From SCQP01 sp050747745 (GTDB lineage Bacteria; Acidobacteriota; Terriglobia; Terriglobales; SCQP01), in NCBI GenBank assembly GCA_050747745.1, contig JBOGKM010000086.1:1-64000 (forward strand): 64,000 bases of DNA. Direction: 5' to 3'. Positions 9,774-17,704 of this stretch are shown here, piece after piece. The position numbers and the translations under genes were made by a program. The notes below the pieces were generated by a model, which ran no database searches, was not told the DNA's origin, and was given only the letters and a program-made list of their open reading frames with translations. Each line of letters begins with the position of its first letter. Within the stretch, counting starts at the first letter, position 1.

Positions 9774-10607
9774 ATGGATAGCCGACCCTCCCTTGCTCCC
9801 ACGAGTTCCGCGTCCGCGCGCTCGCCCGAGTCGGCGCTGACGCCGGAGCTGGCCCGTCACCTGCCGCAGCCCAGCTACTGGCCGATTCTGCTGGCAGGCG
9901 GCATCGGTTTGATTTTCTTTTTTGGTCTTCTGATCGAATCCGGCATGTCGCTGGCAGGTCTGCTGATCACCGTGGCCGCGCTGTACACGGTGGTGTGCGC
10001 CGCCGGGTGGGCCAATACCATTGCCGTCGAGCGCCGCAAGCACAACTCCGTTTCCACCAACAAAGATCTGACCCGCGGCTTCTTTTTCTTCCTCGCCTCC
10101 GAGGCGATGATCTTCGAGTCCTATTTCGAGTACTACTATTTCACCCGATTCAGGCATGCCTCGTGGCCGCCGGCGGGGATGCCGCGCCTGGAAACTTCAC
10201 TGCCTGCCATCGCCACGCTGATTCTGGTCGGCTCCAGCTTTACGCTCAACTGGAGCGTATCCTCGTTCCTGAAGGGCAAAAAGAATGCCGCCAAGAACTG
10301 GCTGCTGCTGACCATCGGCATGGGGATTTTTTTCCTGGGCATGCAGGGGTTTGAGTGGGGCTTTCTGAACGGCGTGATGGGCTTCAAGTACTCCACCGGC
10401 GCCTACAGCTCGGCCTACTACCTGATGACCGGTTTTCACGGCTGCCACGTCACCGTCGGGCTGATCCTGCTTTCGCTGGTGTACTGGCGCATGGAGCGCA
10501 ACGAGTACAACCAGGACTACCACATGTCGCTCAAGGCCGCCGAGTACTACTGGCACTTCGTCGACGTCATCTGGGTCCTGTTGTTCTTCACGCTGTATCT
10601 GTTTTAG
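9774..10607 (+). CDS. coxC: Cytochrome c oxidase subunit III
   Basis: A 277-residue membrane protein with about seven helices and typical CoxIII features: the FFFLASEAMIFESYF segment, the MGFKYSTGAYSSAYYLMTGF-like middle region and the conserved C-terminal HFVDVIWVLLFFTLYLF. It has no cofactor and stabilises subunit I. It starts immediately after the stop of the small membrane protein and is the last gene of the respiratory operon. Confidence 0.95.
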   Translation: MDSRPSLAPTSSASARSPESALTPELARHLPQPSYWPILLAGGIGLIFFFGLLIESGMSLAGLLITVAALYTVVCAAGWANTIAVERRKHNSVSTNKDLTRGFFFFLASEAMIFESYFEYYYFTRFRHASWPPAGMPRLETSLPAIATLILVGSSFTLNWSVSSFLKGKKNAAKNWLLLTIGMGIFFLGMQGFEWGFLNGVMGFKYSTGAYSSAYYLMTGFHGCHVTVGLILLSLVYWRMERNEYNQDYHMSLKAAEYYWHFVDVIWVLLFFTLYLF

Positions 10608-10756
10608 AGCGGAGTCACAGTAGCCGAAGTCCGGGCGGCGGGAAGAGAGGCCAGCGCGCCTGGACCGCGCAGCCCACGCCCGCCTGGATGCGGTGATTCT
10701 GCTGCTGGAGCGGCACTTGGGTGGAAACGGCAGCCACGGGATCGCTCCCGCCTCGG

Positions 10757-10781
10757 CCCCTCCCCCCTCCCCCCTCCCCCC
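10757..10781 (-). other. G-quadruplex motif
   Basis: On the plus strand four C runs of 4, 6, 6 and 6 bases are separated by single T residues. The minus strand therefore has four G runs joined by one-base loops, the pattern that forms the most stable parallel quadruplexes. It lies 150 bp after the coxC stop. Its function is unknown; it could affect 3' end formation, minus-strand transcription or replication. Confidence 0.75.
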
Positions 10782-10998
10782 GCCACCGACAGGGGATAGT
10801 CGAATTGGTACAACTTAAGTGTTGTGGAATCAGTGGGAAGCTTGCCTGGCATGAGATACGGGCTTTCATGAGAATTTGGACTGCACCCTTCAGTTGGCAT
10901 TGGCAATGAACCACGCACTGCGGCCGAACAGCGACTCACCGCGCCCACGATTGGTATTAACCGGCGGGCCGCCCGGCAGGGGCACCGTTGTGCCCGCA

Positions 10999-11084
10999 TA
11001 CATATATATATAGAGTCCAAAAATCGGGAGAAGGTTGGGGGCAGGAGCACACACTTTTTTGTCACAAAACATCGACAAAATTGT
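10999..11084 (-). repeat. Dispersed intergenic module, copy A
   Basis: This stretch matches 58500-58577 with the same internal spacing. In plus-strand order both copies contain a TATA-rich start, a TAGA(G/C) box, 16 bp, GGTTG, 19 bp, the palindrome TTTTGTnACAAAA, 4 bp, and GACAAAATTGT. The palindrome is at 11057-11069 and the half-match at 11074-11084. Read on the minus strand the layout looks like paired operator sites upstream of an ECF-type promoter. Whether it is a regulatory module or a remnant of a mobile element cannot be decided from two copies. Confidence 0.7.
11011..11037 (-). promoter_or_regulatory. ECF-sigma-like promoter in copy A
   Basis: On the minus strand CAACC (11037-11033) is followed after 16 bp by ACTCTA (11016-11011), resembling the AAC ... 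GTC layout used by extracytoplasmic-function sigma factors. A transcript would start near 11003 and run towards coxC, with an early hairpin (GGGCAC, 4-nt loop, GTGCCC, 10995-10980). No gene lies on that strand, so an antisense or small RNA is possible. Copy B has the better -10 match (CGTCTA). Confidence 0.4.
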
Positions 11085-11118
11085 TGCAGGGTATACTGCG
11101 GCTAGGGACGAGGCGACG

Positions 11119-11592
11119 GTGGCGCAGGTACACCAATACGCGGTGAATGTGGAATGGACGGGCAACACCGGGCCGGGCACTGCCAGCTATGGCGGCTACC
11201 GGCGCGACCATGAATTTACGGCGGGAGAGAAGGCGGCGATCGCGGGCTCGTCGGATGCCAAGTTCCGGGGCGATGCGGCGCGCTGGAATCCGGAGGAATT
11301 GCTGGTGGCCTCGCTGGCGGGCTGTCATCAGCTCTGGTATCTGCACCTTTGCGCCGCGGCGGGCATCAGGGTGATGGCTTACAGCGACCGCGCGGAAGGG
11401 GAGATGGAGGAAACGGCCGACGGGGGCGGGCGGTTTACGCGGGTGACGCTGCACCCGATCGTCACCGTGGCGGCGGGAACGGATTTGGGCAAGGCGCTGC
11501 AATTGCACGAAGAGGCGCGGCTGAAATGCTTCATCGCCAGCTCGGTGAGCTTCGCAGTGTCACACGCCGCGCGAATCTACGAAGCCGCCTGA
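11119..11592 (+). CDS. OsmC family protein
   Basis: A 157-residue protein read from GTG at 11119, 5 bp after a GGGACGAGG site; longer starts would run into the intergenic repeat. It shows the OsmC/Ohr fold signature: NPEELLVASLAGCHQLWYLHLCAAAG, with the first redox-type Cys in AGCH, and a later Cys in RLKCFIASSVSF. Family members are thiol-dependent peroxidases that reduce organic hydroperoxides. The substrate is not determined. TATACT at 11092-11097 may be its -10 box. The 3' end converges on the next gene, with 4 bp between stops. Confidence 0.85.
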   Translation: MAQVHQYAVNVEWTGNTGPGTASYGGYRRDHEFTAGEKAAIAGSSDAKFRGDAARWNPEELLVASLAGCHQLWYLHLCAAAGIRVMAYSDRAEGEMEETADGGGRFTRVTLHPIVTVAAGTDLGKALQLHEEARLKCFIASSVSFAVSHAARIYEAA

Positions 11593-11596
11593 GCGG

Positions 11597-14047
11597 CTAC
11601 TGCTGGACGTCCACCAGCATATCCAGGAACTGATTGGCGATGACGCGGGTGGGGGTGAAGCCCAGCGGGATGGGGATGACCTCGCGGGGCGCGACCACCT
11701 TAATCTGGCCGCGGAGATACTTTTTGCCTTGCCACATGTAGACGGGCAGCAGGCCGCGCCAGCCGCCGGGATTGTCGATGGTGATGGTCAGCTTGGTATG
11801 CGCGCCGTCGGCGGCCCAGGAGGCGTGAAACCGCAGGTGGGGGATGCCGGTGCCGTAGACGAACTTGTCGAAAAACCAGTTCATGGTGTGATTGCCGTCC
11901 ACATCCATGGCGGGAGTCATGTGCTTTTCCACGATGCGCTGGAAATCGGCGGTGGAGGCGTTGCGGTTGGCGTAGGTGGAAGTGAAGTCCTTCATCATGG
12001 CGATGAAGCGGGCATTGGGATGGGGGCTGCGGGTGTCGAGCATCATCTGACGGATCATGTAGAGAACGTAGCCGCCCTTGTCATAGGTGATGATCTGATA
12101 GCCTTGCGGATCCTGGGAGGAGCTGAGGCGCTGGCCGAGCCAGAGGGCGCCGTCCAGGCCATGAACGTGGCCCATGCGTCCCTTGGCCTGCAACTGTTGG
12201 CGCCATTGCTGGAGGGTCTGGAGGCCGGCATTTTCGCCGTCTTCGGAGAGCTGAAAAAACAAGGCGCTGGCGTTGGCGAAGCCCTCCGAGAGCCACTGAT
12301 CGTGGTAGCTGGCCCAGCCGACGCGATGGCCCCACCACTGATGCGAGGTCTCATGGGCGCGAAAGGTGTCGCTCAATAGCTCCATGGCGGCCTGGGGCGC
12401 GCCCAGGGCATCGAGTTGGGTGCTGTCCAGGAAACTAAGGTCGCTGAGGTAGAGCAGCCCCGGCCAGCCCTGGCCGTAGGGGTAGGGGATGGGGACCACC
12501 GAAAGGCTTTTATAAGGGTAGGGGCCGTAGAGGGCGGTCATGAACTGGAGCGCAGCGCTGACCTGGGCGAGCGCGCGCGGCGCCAGATTGCGGGTGTTGA
12601 GGTTACCCATGGGCATGCCGCCGGCGCCGGGCACCATGCCGTTCATCTGGTTAGCGAGGTTGATGGAGGCCAGCATGTCGTCGGGGCTGTTGTTGAAGAA
12701 CACGCTGACGGTGACCTTCTGGCCGCCGGGGAGGGTGACGGGCCGGGAGAGCTGCGAATAATCGCCCAGGGCAAAGCCGGCGACGGTGAGGGGCACGGGC
12801 GTGGTCCAGGTGGTGATTTCCTCGCCGTTCTGCTCGTGTTCTGAGGTGCGCACGCCGGTGGCCACCAGGGTGTAACGCTTCTGGTTTTCAAACTGCAGGT
12901 GGTAGGAGGCGCGCTGAAACGGGGCGCCATAGAGGTTGGCGGGATACCAGCCGGAGCTGCGGGCGTAGAAGTTGCCGTTGCCGACCTTTTGAATGACGTA
13001 CTTGCCGTGGTAGTCCAGCTCGAGGCGAGCGCTGGCTCCGGCGGCGAGTGGTTGAGGCAGGCGCAGATAGACCCAATCGCCCTGGTAAAACGGCGAGGGC
13101 TGGCGGCCGGGATCAGGAGGTTGCAGGACGTCGAGGGGTGCGCCACCGGCCAGATGCGCGGCGGTGACACGCAGATCGGGATCGAGGGCGAGCAGCAGAC
13201 CGCGGCCGGGGCGCCGGGCGGAGACCGTGAAGGCGGTTTTGGCCTGCATGTCGAGATTGCCGGGGATATTGACGTTGAGGTTGTAGTCGCTGAGCTGGTC
13301 AGGCGGCGGCAGAGCGGGTACTGAACCCGGCGGCGCGGCCGCTTGCGGCTCGGCGGGAAAATGGGCCCAAACGTCCTGGAAAACGCTCAAGCCAAAGGCG
13401 GACTGCTGGCGGAACTGGCTGACCTCGATGGCTTCGGCATCGAGCGGATCAAAGCGGGCGATCACCCATCCGGTGCTGGTCTTCAGGGCCGCCAGGAACC
13501 AGCCGGGGGAAATGGACACGGACGCCGGGCCGGCATCCAGGGCGAGCAACTGGCGCGCGACGCCGCGCAAGCCGCGCGCGGTGACCAACTGGGCGCGCTC
13601 GCGCAGGATGGAGTTCAACTCGGGGTTGGCGCCCAGCGGGCGAAAATGGACGCTCGTGCCCAGGGCGCGTTCAAACTGCTGACCACTGGCGAAGCGGAAC
13701 ACGGCGGCTTGAAAGGGGAGCGCGATGCGCGGCTGGGCCAGGAAGAATTGCATTTGCTGGCGGGCGAGGGGATTGGGCGGAAAAACGTCCAGCTCGCCGG
13801 CGCCGGCGAACACGGCGGTGCGGGGTTGCCCGTCGAGCGGCTCGGCGAGAGTCAGCGAGCCGCGCTGGAGGGTAAAGTGGAGCGCGTCCCAGGAGAAGCC
13901 GGCGTTTTCGGTGACGGCCTGATAGGCCAGCACGGGCTGGAGCGCCTGTTGATACCCGGCCTGCAGCGACTGAGCGGCTGCGGCCGCGAGCAGCGGCAGG
14001 ACGAGGAGAGCAATACCCACGCCTCGTTTCATAATAATCAGCAACAT
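11597..14047 (-). CDS. Secreted M1-family metallopeptidase
   Basis: An 816-residue protein with an N-terminal signal peptide (GVGIALLVLPLLAAAAAQ); an alternative start at 14032 (MKRGVG) looks equally likely. The zinc site is clear: HETSH at residues 565-569 with the third ligand Glu588 in WLSEGF, the HExxH-18-E spacing of gluzincins. The usual GAMEN substrate motif of M1 aminopeptidases is not visible (GWPGLLYLS occupies its place), so exopeptidase activity is uncertain. The first 250 residues form an extra N-terminal region before the M1-like beta domain. It probably acts in the periplasm or outside the cell on peptides. Confidence 0.88.
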   Translation of the reverse strand: MLLIIMKRGVGIALLVLPLLAAAAAQSLQAGYQQALQPVLAYQAVTENAGFSWDALHFTLQRGSLTLAEPLDGQPRTAVFAGAGELDVFPPNPLARQQMQFFLAQPRIALPFQAAVFRFASGQQFERALGTSVHFRPLGANPELNSILRERAQLVTARGLRGVARQLLALDAGPASVSISPGWFLAALKTSTGWVIARFDPLDAEAIEVSQFRQQSAFGLSVFQDVWAHFPAEPQAAAPPGSVPALPPPDQLSDYNLNVNIPGNLDMQAKTAFTVSARRPGRGLLLALDPDLRVTAAHLAGGAPLDVLQPPDPGRQPSPFYQGDWVYLRLPQPLAAGASARLELDYHGKYVIQKVGNGNFYARSSGWYPANLYGAPFQRASYHLQFENQKRYTLVATGVRTSEHEQNGEEITTWTTPVPLTVAGFALGDYSQLSRPVTLPGGQKVTVSVFFNNSPDDMLASINLANQMNGMVPGAGGMPMGNLNTRNLAPRALAQVSAALQFMTALYGPYPYKSLSVVPIPYPYGQGWPGLLYLSDLSFLDSTQLDALGAPQAAMELLSDTFRAHETSHQWWGHRVGWASYHDQWLSEGFANASALFFQLSEDGENAGLQTLQQWRQQLQAKGRMGHVHGLDGALWLGQRLSSSQDPQGYQIITYDKGGYVLYMIRQMMLDTRSPHPNARFIAMMKDFTSTYANRNASTADFQRIVEKHMTPAMDVDGNHTMNWFFDKFVYGTGIPHLRFHASWAADGAHTKLTITIDNPGGWRGLLPVYMWQGKKYLRGQIKVVAPREVIPIPLGFTPTRVIANQFLDMLVDVQQ

Positions 14048-14114
14048 AGCACGCTGCGCGCCATTTGGTAGTACATCACTTGACGCGCTGGGCCCCAGGG
14101 GCTACAGTGAATGG

Positions 14115-15380
14115 ATGTCGGGAGCACCGCCTGGCCCATCTAGGCGCCCCCACCCGGTGCGTCGGTTGCTTCAATCGGCTGCGTGTGCTCGCGATTTCCT
14201 TGTTGCGCCGGCTGTCCCTTGGTACAAGGGACCCCTGTCTTGGGGCCTGCTTGCGGCCGCAATTGGGTTCCTTCACGACCCAGGGGGGGTTGGGACGACG
14301 CGCGGTGTTGCCGCCTGGTATCTAACGGGCGGTTGGGCGTTTGGGAGCGTCGCAATGTACGTGTTTGCCAGAAGCTTCCTGCGCCGTTTCGTTGCCTTAA
14401 GCCTCTCCGTCGTGGTGTCCGGATTTCTGGCCTTCGGCGTTTTGCAGCTGTATCGCTCGCTTCCGTCAGCCCCGGGTTTGGTCAGCCCATCGCGAAATGA
14501 TATTTCAGAGGCCGCCGACAGGATAGCTGCGGCGTTGGGGCCGCTGCTGCCAAAGGGATCGCTTCCGGCTAAAGCCACGGTCGCAGTGACGCCTCCTGCC
14601 GGCGAACCTCACGTGGCTAACGGTCCGCGGCCTTACGGGGACCTAACCGACGTTCAGCTGGCGGGATGGATTGAGGAAGAAGCAGATGGAGTCTGGAGCA
14701 TGGCGACGGATTGTCAGGCAGCAATGATGAGAGCTGTAAATATCCATAACTTTGAGACCGTTCAGTTTCTCTTAGCCTATTTCAACGCCACCATTAATCG
14801 CACGTTCGGGGCGCCGTTACCACTCCTACGCGCAGAGGCTCTGTCGAGATTGGGGCCCGCCGGCATCAGCGTAGGCGAGAGGGACTCTTACGGGAGTATC
14901 GCGTCGAAACCGACTCGCCTTGAGGACACTCCACGGGAATACTTGGATTACCTGCCGTACCTTTATTCGCTTGCGGGGATGGTGAAGGATCTCGGGGTGC
15001 CGGAGTCGCCGCCAGTGGCTCTTCGCGTCGAGATTGGGACGTTCGGTAGGGTTGGTGGGGGCGGTCTGGCGGGGCAGCGCTGGTTCACGGTCAAGATTAT
15101 GGTGCCGCGAGTTTTTGAAGGCGGCTATTTGGATGTCAGGTTTGAGCCGTCTCCCCCCTCGATCGCAGTTGACCCGCGCCAGTGCGCCGTTGTGGGCGCT
15201 GGCGACGACCTTAATCCCGACGATAAATTTAACAGCTTCCTTGGGGGCTTCCCGGGGGGGCGCGGCGCGGGCTTCGCGTGCAGGCTCACTAAACGGGCCA
15301 CGCCGAGCGACCCGATTCTATTGCGGGTGGGCTCTAGCGCCCCAGTGCGCGTCATTAGAGCGGTGTGGTTCGATTGGTAG
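14115..15380 (+). CDS. Unknown protein with N-terminal membrane helices
   Basis: A 421-residue reading frame I do not recognise. Hydrophobic stretches lie at about residues 42-52, 66-82 and 90-112, followed by a 300-residue soluble region with Gly/Pro-rich loops and no catalytic motif that I can identify. Codon use is visibly less GC3-biased than in neighbouring genes, and it borders the mobile-element patch that follows, so acquisition by transfer is plausible. No good ribosome binding site precedes ATG 14115, and the start is uncertain. Confidence 0.6.
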   Translation: MSGAPPGPSRRPHPVRRLLQSAACARDFLVAPAVPWYKGPLSWGLLAAAIGFLHDPGGVGTTRGVAAWYLTGGWAFGSVAMYVFARSFLRRFVALSLSVVVSGFLAFGVLQLYRSLPSAPGLVSPSRNDISEAADRIAAALGPLLPKGSLPAKATVAVTPPAGEPHVANGPRPYGDLTDVQLAGWIEEEADGVWSMATDCQAAMMRAVNIHNFETVQFLLAYFNATINRTFGAPLPLLRAEALSRLGPAGISVGERDSYGSIASKPTRLEDTPREYLDYLPYLYSLAGMVKDLGVPESPPVALRVEIGTFGRVGGGGLAGQRWFTVKIMVPRVFEGGYLDVRFEPSPPSIAVDPRQCAVVGAGDDLNPDDKFNSFLGGFPGGRGAGFACRLTKRATPSDPILLRVGSSAPVRVIRAVWFDW

Positions 15381-15483
15381 GTGGCACCGGGTGGTATCCT
15401 GTGCGCGATGAAGACCCCGGGCCGGCGCATTGGTTTCAGCGGGGGGACCGCGTTGGCGCATCCCGGTGGTTTATGCCGTTTGG

Positions 15484-15958
15484 TTAGCCTTGTGTGTCCT
15501 TACCCTTGCGCTTGCGGATGTGCGTGTTCCTGGGCTCCCTGCCGATAAAGGTTTCGTCCGCCTCCGCGCGGCAGCCGGGACCGCCGATCTTGCCGCCGCC
15601 GTGGGGGGGTATCCTGCGTCGCCAGGCGGAGCCGGTGCAGCATGGGCCACGCCGTCTTTTGGGTCACGCCCACGGCCTTGGCCACTTCGTAGCTGGAGAC
15701 GCCGTTCTTGCAGTTGAGCAGCATCCGGTAGGCGGTCACCCGCTTGCCGATGCCCAGGGCGGGATCCTCGAAGATCGTGCCCACCTTGATGGTGGACTGC
15801 TTCTGACGGCCCTCGCAGAACCAGAGACGCCCGGTTTTGATGAAGCGGTTCTCCTGCGGTCCGCAACGCGGGCATGTGGCGCCGTAGGGTCGGCGCAGCT
15901 TGGTGGGGTGGGCCAGCGCGTTCGCCAGATCAGAGAACGTAACAGCCGCTTGCTGCAA
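15484..15958 (-). pseudogene. IS1595-type transposase relic, frameshifted and truncated
   Basis: The N-terminal half matches IS1595-group transposases: a zinc ribbon (CPRCG and a later Cys), then YRMLLNCKNGVSSYEVAKAV and VTQKTAWPMLHRLRLA. After this the frame is lost at a run of seven C residues (G7 on the plus strand near 15603-15609). In the shifted frame the sequence continues as GGKIGG, EADETFIG and RNTHIRKRKG, the start of the DDE nuclease domain, and then hits a stop at 15484-15486. The rest of the catalytic domain is absent. No ATG is found at the 5' end; TTG at 15958 is only the first usable codon. This is a dead relic. Confidence 0.85.
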
Positions 15959-16059
15959 GGGTTTCGGCGCTTTCTTTTTCGTCGTGAGTCCGGGCTGCGT
16001 CTCTTGGGGTCAGTGTGCCGGGTGTATTTTTACCGGCCATTTGCGGTGGCCGATGCGGG

Positions 16060-16491
16060 TTAGTGCAAGAGCGCGAAACTGCAGAAGCCCAAACCGGGAT
16101 ACTGCATGTGCAGGATGATTTTTTTCCCGGAGCCATGCGGATTCACTTGCAGCGGGATATTGGCGGTACACAGGCCGGGATATTTGGCGATGAGGCGGTA
16201 GTTGCCGGCAGCGATTTTTTTGCCGAAATCAAAGTTACCCTGGGTGTCCGAGGTGCCGAGGGCCAGCAATTTGTGCGGCGCGGTCTCGGTGTAGAGGCCG
16301 AGGGCGACGCCGGGCACGGCCGTATGCATGCGGTCGACGACTTTGCCGCGGATGCGGCGGACGTCCAAGCGGGCCAGGTTGGGAGGGTTTTCCCGCTCGT
16401 AGCTCATGCCTGGCCGCTGCGCGAACTGAGCTGCGGCGGCCGCGGCCAGCAGGAGCAGGGCCAGCCATCGACCGATGCGCGCAGCCCGCAC
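16060..16491 (-). CDS. Secreted protein with carboxypeptidase-regulatory-like domain
   Basis: A 143-residue protein with a signal peptide (IGRWLALLLLAAAAAAQ) and a single Ig-like/CarboxypepD-regulatory fold: IRGKVVDRMHTAVPGVALGL followed by TDTQGNFDFGKKIAAGNYRL-type strands. Such domains occur widely in secreted acidobacterial proteins and bind or stabilise partners rather than catalyse. The start codon sits at the left end of the palindromic element at 16491, so its upstream region has been replaced by that element. Confidence 0.75.
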   Translation of the reverse strand: MRAARIGRWLALLLLAAAAAAQFAQRPGMSYERENPPNLARLDVRRIRGKVVDRMHTAVPGVALGLYTETAPHKLLALGTSDTQGNFDFGKKIAAGNYRLIAKYPGLCTANIPLQVNPHGSGKKIILHMQYPGLGFCSFALLH

Positions 16492-16613
16492 CTAGTGTCC
16501 TGAGCCAGAAGAGAGCTGGGAATCTTTGGTCAGAAACGTGCGACTTTTCTTGGGGAAAAGTCGCACACGGTACGGTTGACGATGGCGAGGCATTTCTGAC
16601 TCAGGACGCTAGG
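16491..16613. repeat. Palindromic MITE-like element, 123 bp
   Basis: The outer ends are 20-bp imperfect inverted repeats: CCTAGTGTCCTGAGCCAGAA (16491-16510) and, inverted, the copy at 16594-16613 with two mismatches. Inside is a perfect 12-bp stem GTGCGACTTTTC (16538-16549) / GAAAAGTCGCAC (16555-16566) with a 5-nt loop. There is no coding capacity. The right terminal repeat supplies the stop codon of the ubiA-like gene and the left end touches the start of the neighbouring gene. Size, palindromy and CTAG-containing ends fit a miniature inverted-repeat transposable element. Confidence 0.8.
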
Positions 16614-17532
16614 CGACCAGGATGGCCGCGCCCCAGAACAGCAACAGCAGGATGCCAATGTAGCCGTTGAGGGTAAAAAAGGCGGCATTCATGCGGGATA
16701 AATCCTCCGGGGACAGCAGCGAGTGCTCCCAGAGCAGCAGTGCGGTCACCACCAGCAGGCCCAGCCAGGCGAGGCTGCCCAAGCCGCTGGAGAGCAGCAG
16801 CCAGACCAGCAACGCCAGCATGAGCAAGTGGCAGAGTTGAGCCAGGCGCAGGCTGGCGGCGATGCCCACCGCCTTGGGCACCGAGTGCAGGCCAGGATGG
16901 CTGCGGTCGAAATCCAAATCCTGACAGGCGTAGAGCAGATCAAAGCCGGCGACCCAGAGCGCGACCGCGCCGCTGAGCAGCAGAATGCGCGGCGCCAGCG
17001 AGCCGCGCACGGCAATCCAGGCGGCCGCGGGCGCGATGCCGAGGCCCACGCCCAGCACCCAGTGCGACAGCAGGGTGAAGCGCTTGGTGTAGGAGTAGAG
17101 CAGCACCCATGCGAGGGCCAGCGGCGCCAGCTTGAGGCAGAGCGGATTGAGACGCCAGGCGGCCACAAAAAACAGCGCCGCGCTGACCGACAGAAAGCCC
17201 CAGGCAAAACCCAGCGACAACGAACCGGTGACCAGCGCGCGGCCGCGGGTGCGGGGGTTGGCGGCATCGACGCCGCGGTCGGCGATGCGGTTGAAGGTCA
17301 TGGCGGCGCTGCGCGCGGCGACCATGGCGACCACGATCCAGGCGAGCACGCTCCAGGGCGGCCAGCCGCGGGCGGCCAACAGCGCGCCCAGCAGGGCGAA
17401 GGGCAGGGCGAAGACGGAGTGCTCGAACTTAATCATCTCGAGCGTGCGCCGGGTGCTGGCAACGGAGCTGGCAAGAACAGACACGGATGCGTACAGTATA
17501 GCGGCGCCGCGCAGCGGCCCGTGCTCTCGCAT
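16609..17532 (-). CDS. UbiA-family prenyltransferase (probable menaquinone or futalosine pathway)
   Basis: A 307-residue membrane protein with about eight helices. Both Asp-rich motifs are present: NRIADRGVDAANPRTRGR (NxxxDxxxD) and DLLYACQDLDFDRSHPGLHS (DxxxD), which bind the prenyl diphosphate through magnesium. The MIKFEHSVFALPFALLGALL start region resembles MqnP/UbiA-type 4-hydroxybenzoate or naphthoate prenyltransferases. The mature N-terminus may begin about 20-30 residues after the first Met. The stop codon lies inside the terminal repeat of the MITE-like element, so the C-terminal end may have been trimmed or altered by the insertion. Confidence 0.87.
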   Translation of the reverse strand: MREHGPLRGAAILYASVSVLASSVASTRRTLEMIKFEHSVFALPFALLGALLAARGWPPWSVLAWIVVAMVAARSAAMTFNRIADRGVDAANPRTRGRALVTGSLSLGFAWGFLSVSAALFFVAAWRLNPLCLKLAPLALAWVLLYSYTKRFTLLSHWVLGVGLGIAPAAAWIAVRGSLAPRILLLSGAVALWVAGFDLLYACQDLDFDRSHPGLHSVPKAVGIAASLRLAQLCHLLMLALLVWLLLSSGLGSLAWLGLLVVTALLLWEHSLLSPEDLSRMNAAFFTLNGYIGILLLLFWGAAILVA

Positions 17533-17704
17533 GGGATAGGAGGTAGGGCGCTTGAAAGCCGGCCCAGCGCCTCGCGCCCCCGCGTTTTACGGAACCTTTT
17601 CTGAGAATCTCAGGTCCAATTCTCCCGCCCCACGATTTTCCTGGACAATATGTTTGGGAAAAGGAGAAAGCATATGTCCAAGGGAGAAAAGGGTTCATGG
17701 GGAG

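Larger units (their letters stand above)
10608..11118. other. Long non-coding gap between coxC and the OsmC-like gene
   Basis: About 510 bp with no convincing coding frame on either strand. It contains a C-rich tract (G-quadruplex motif on the minus strand) at 10757-10781, a short AT-rich palindrome around CTTAAG near 10815, a GGGCAC/GTGCCC hairpin at 10980-10995, and the repeat described at 10999-11084. No tRNA cloverleaf was found. Base composition is clearly less GC-rich between 10800 and 11100 than in the neighbouring genes. Confidence 0.6.

Noticed and set aside
10790..10850. tRNA-like start (GGGGATAGTCGAATTGGTA) in the gap
   Set aside because: No acceptor partner, anticodon stem or T-loop could be paired, so a tRNA call is not supported.
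10604..11065. Minus-strand reading frames in the coxC-OsmC gap
   Set aside because: They are low-complexity, run through the C-rich tract and repeat, have no similarity that I recognise and no ribosome binding site.
12416..14071. Long plus-strand frames opposite the M1 peptidase
   Set aside because: They are antisense shadows rich in Gly/Ala/Glu; the minus frame has a signal peptide and intact zinc motif.
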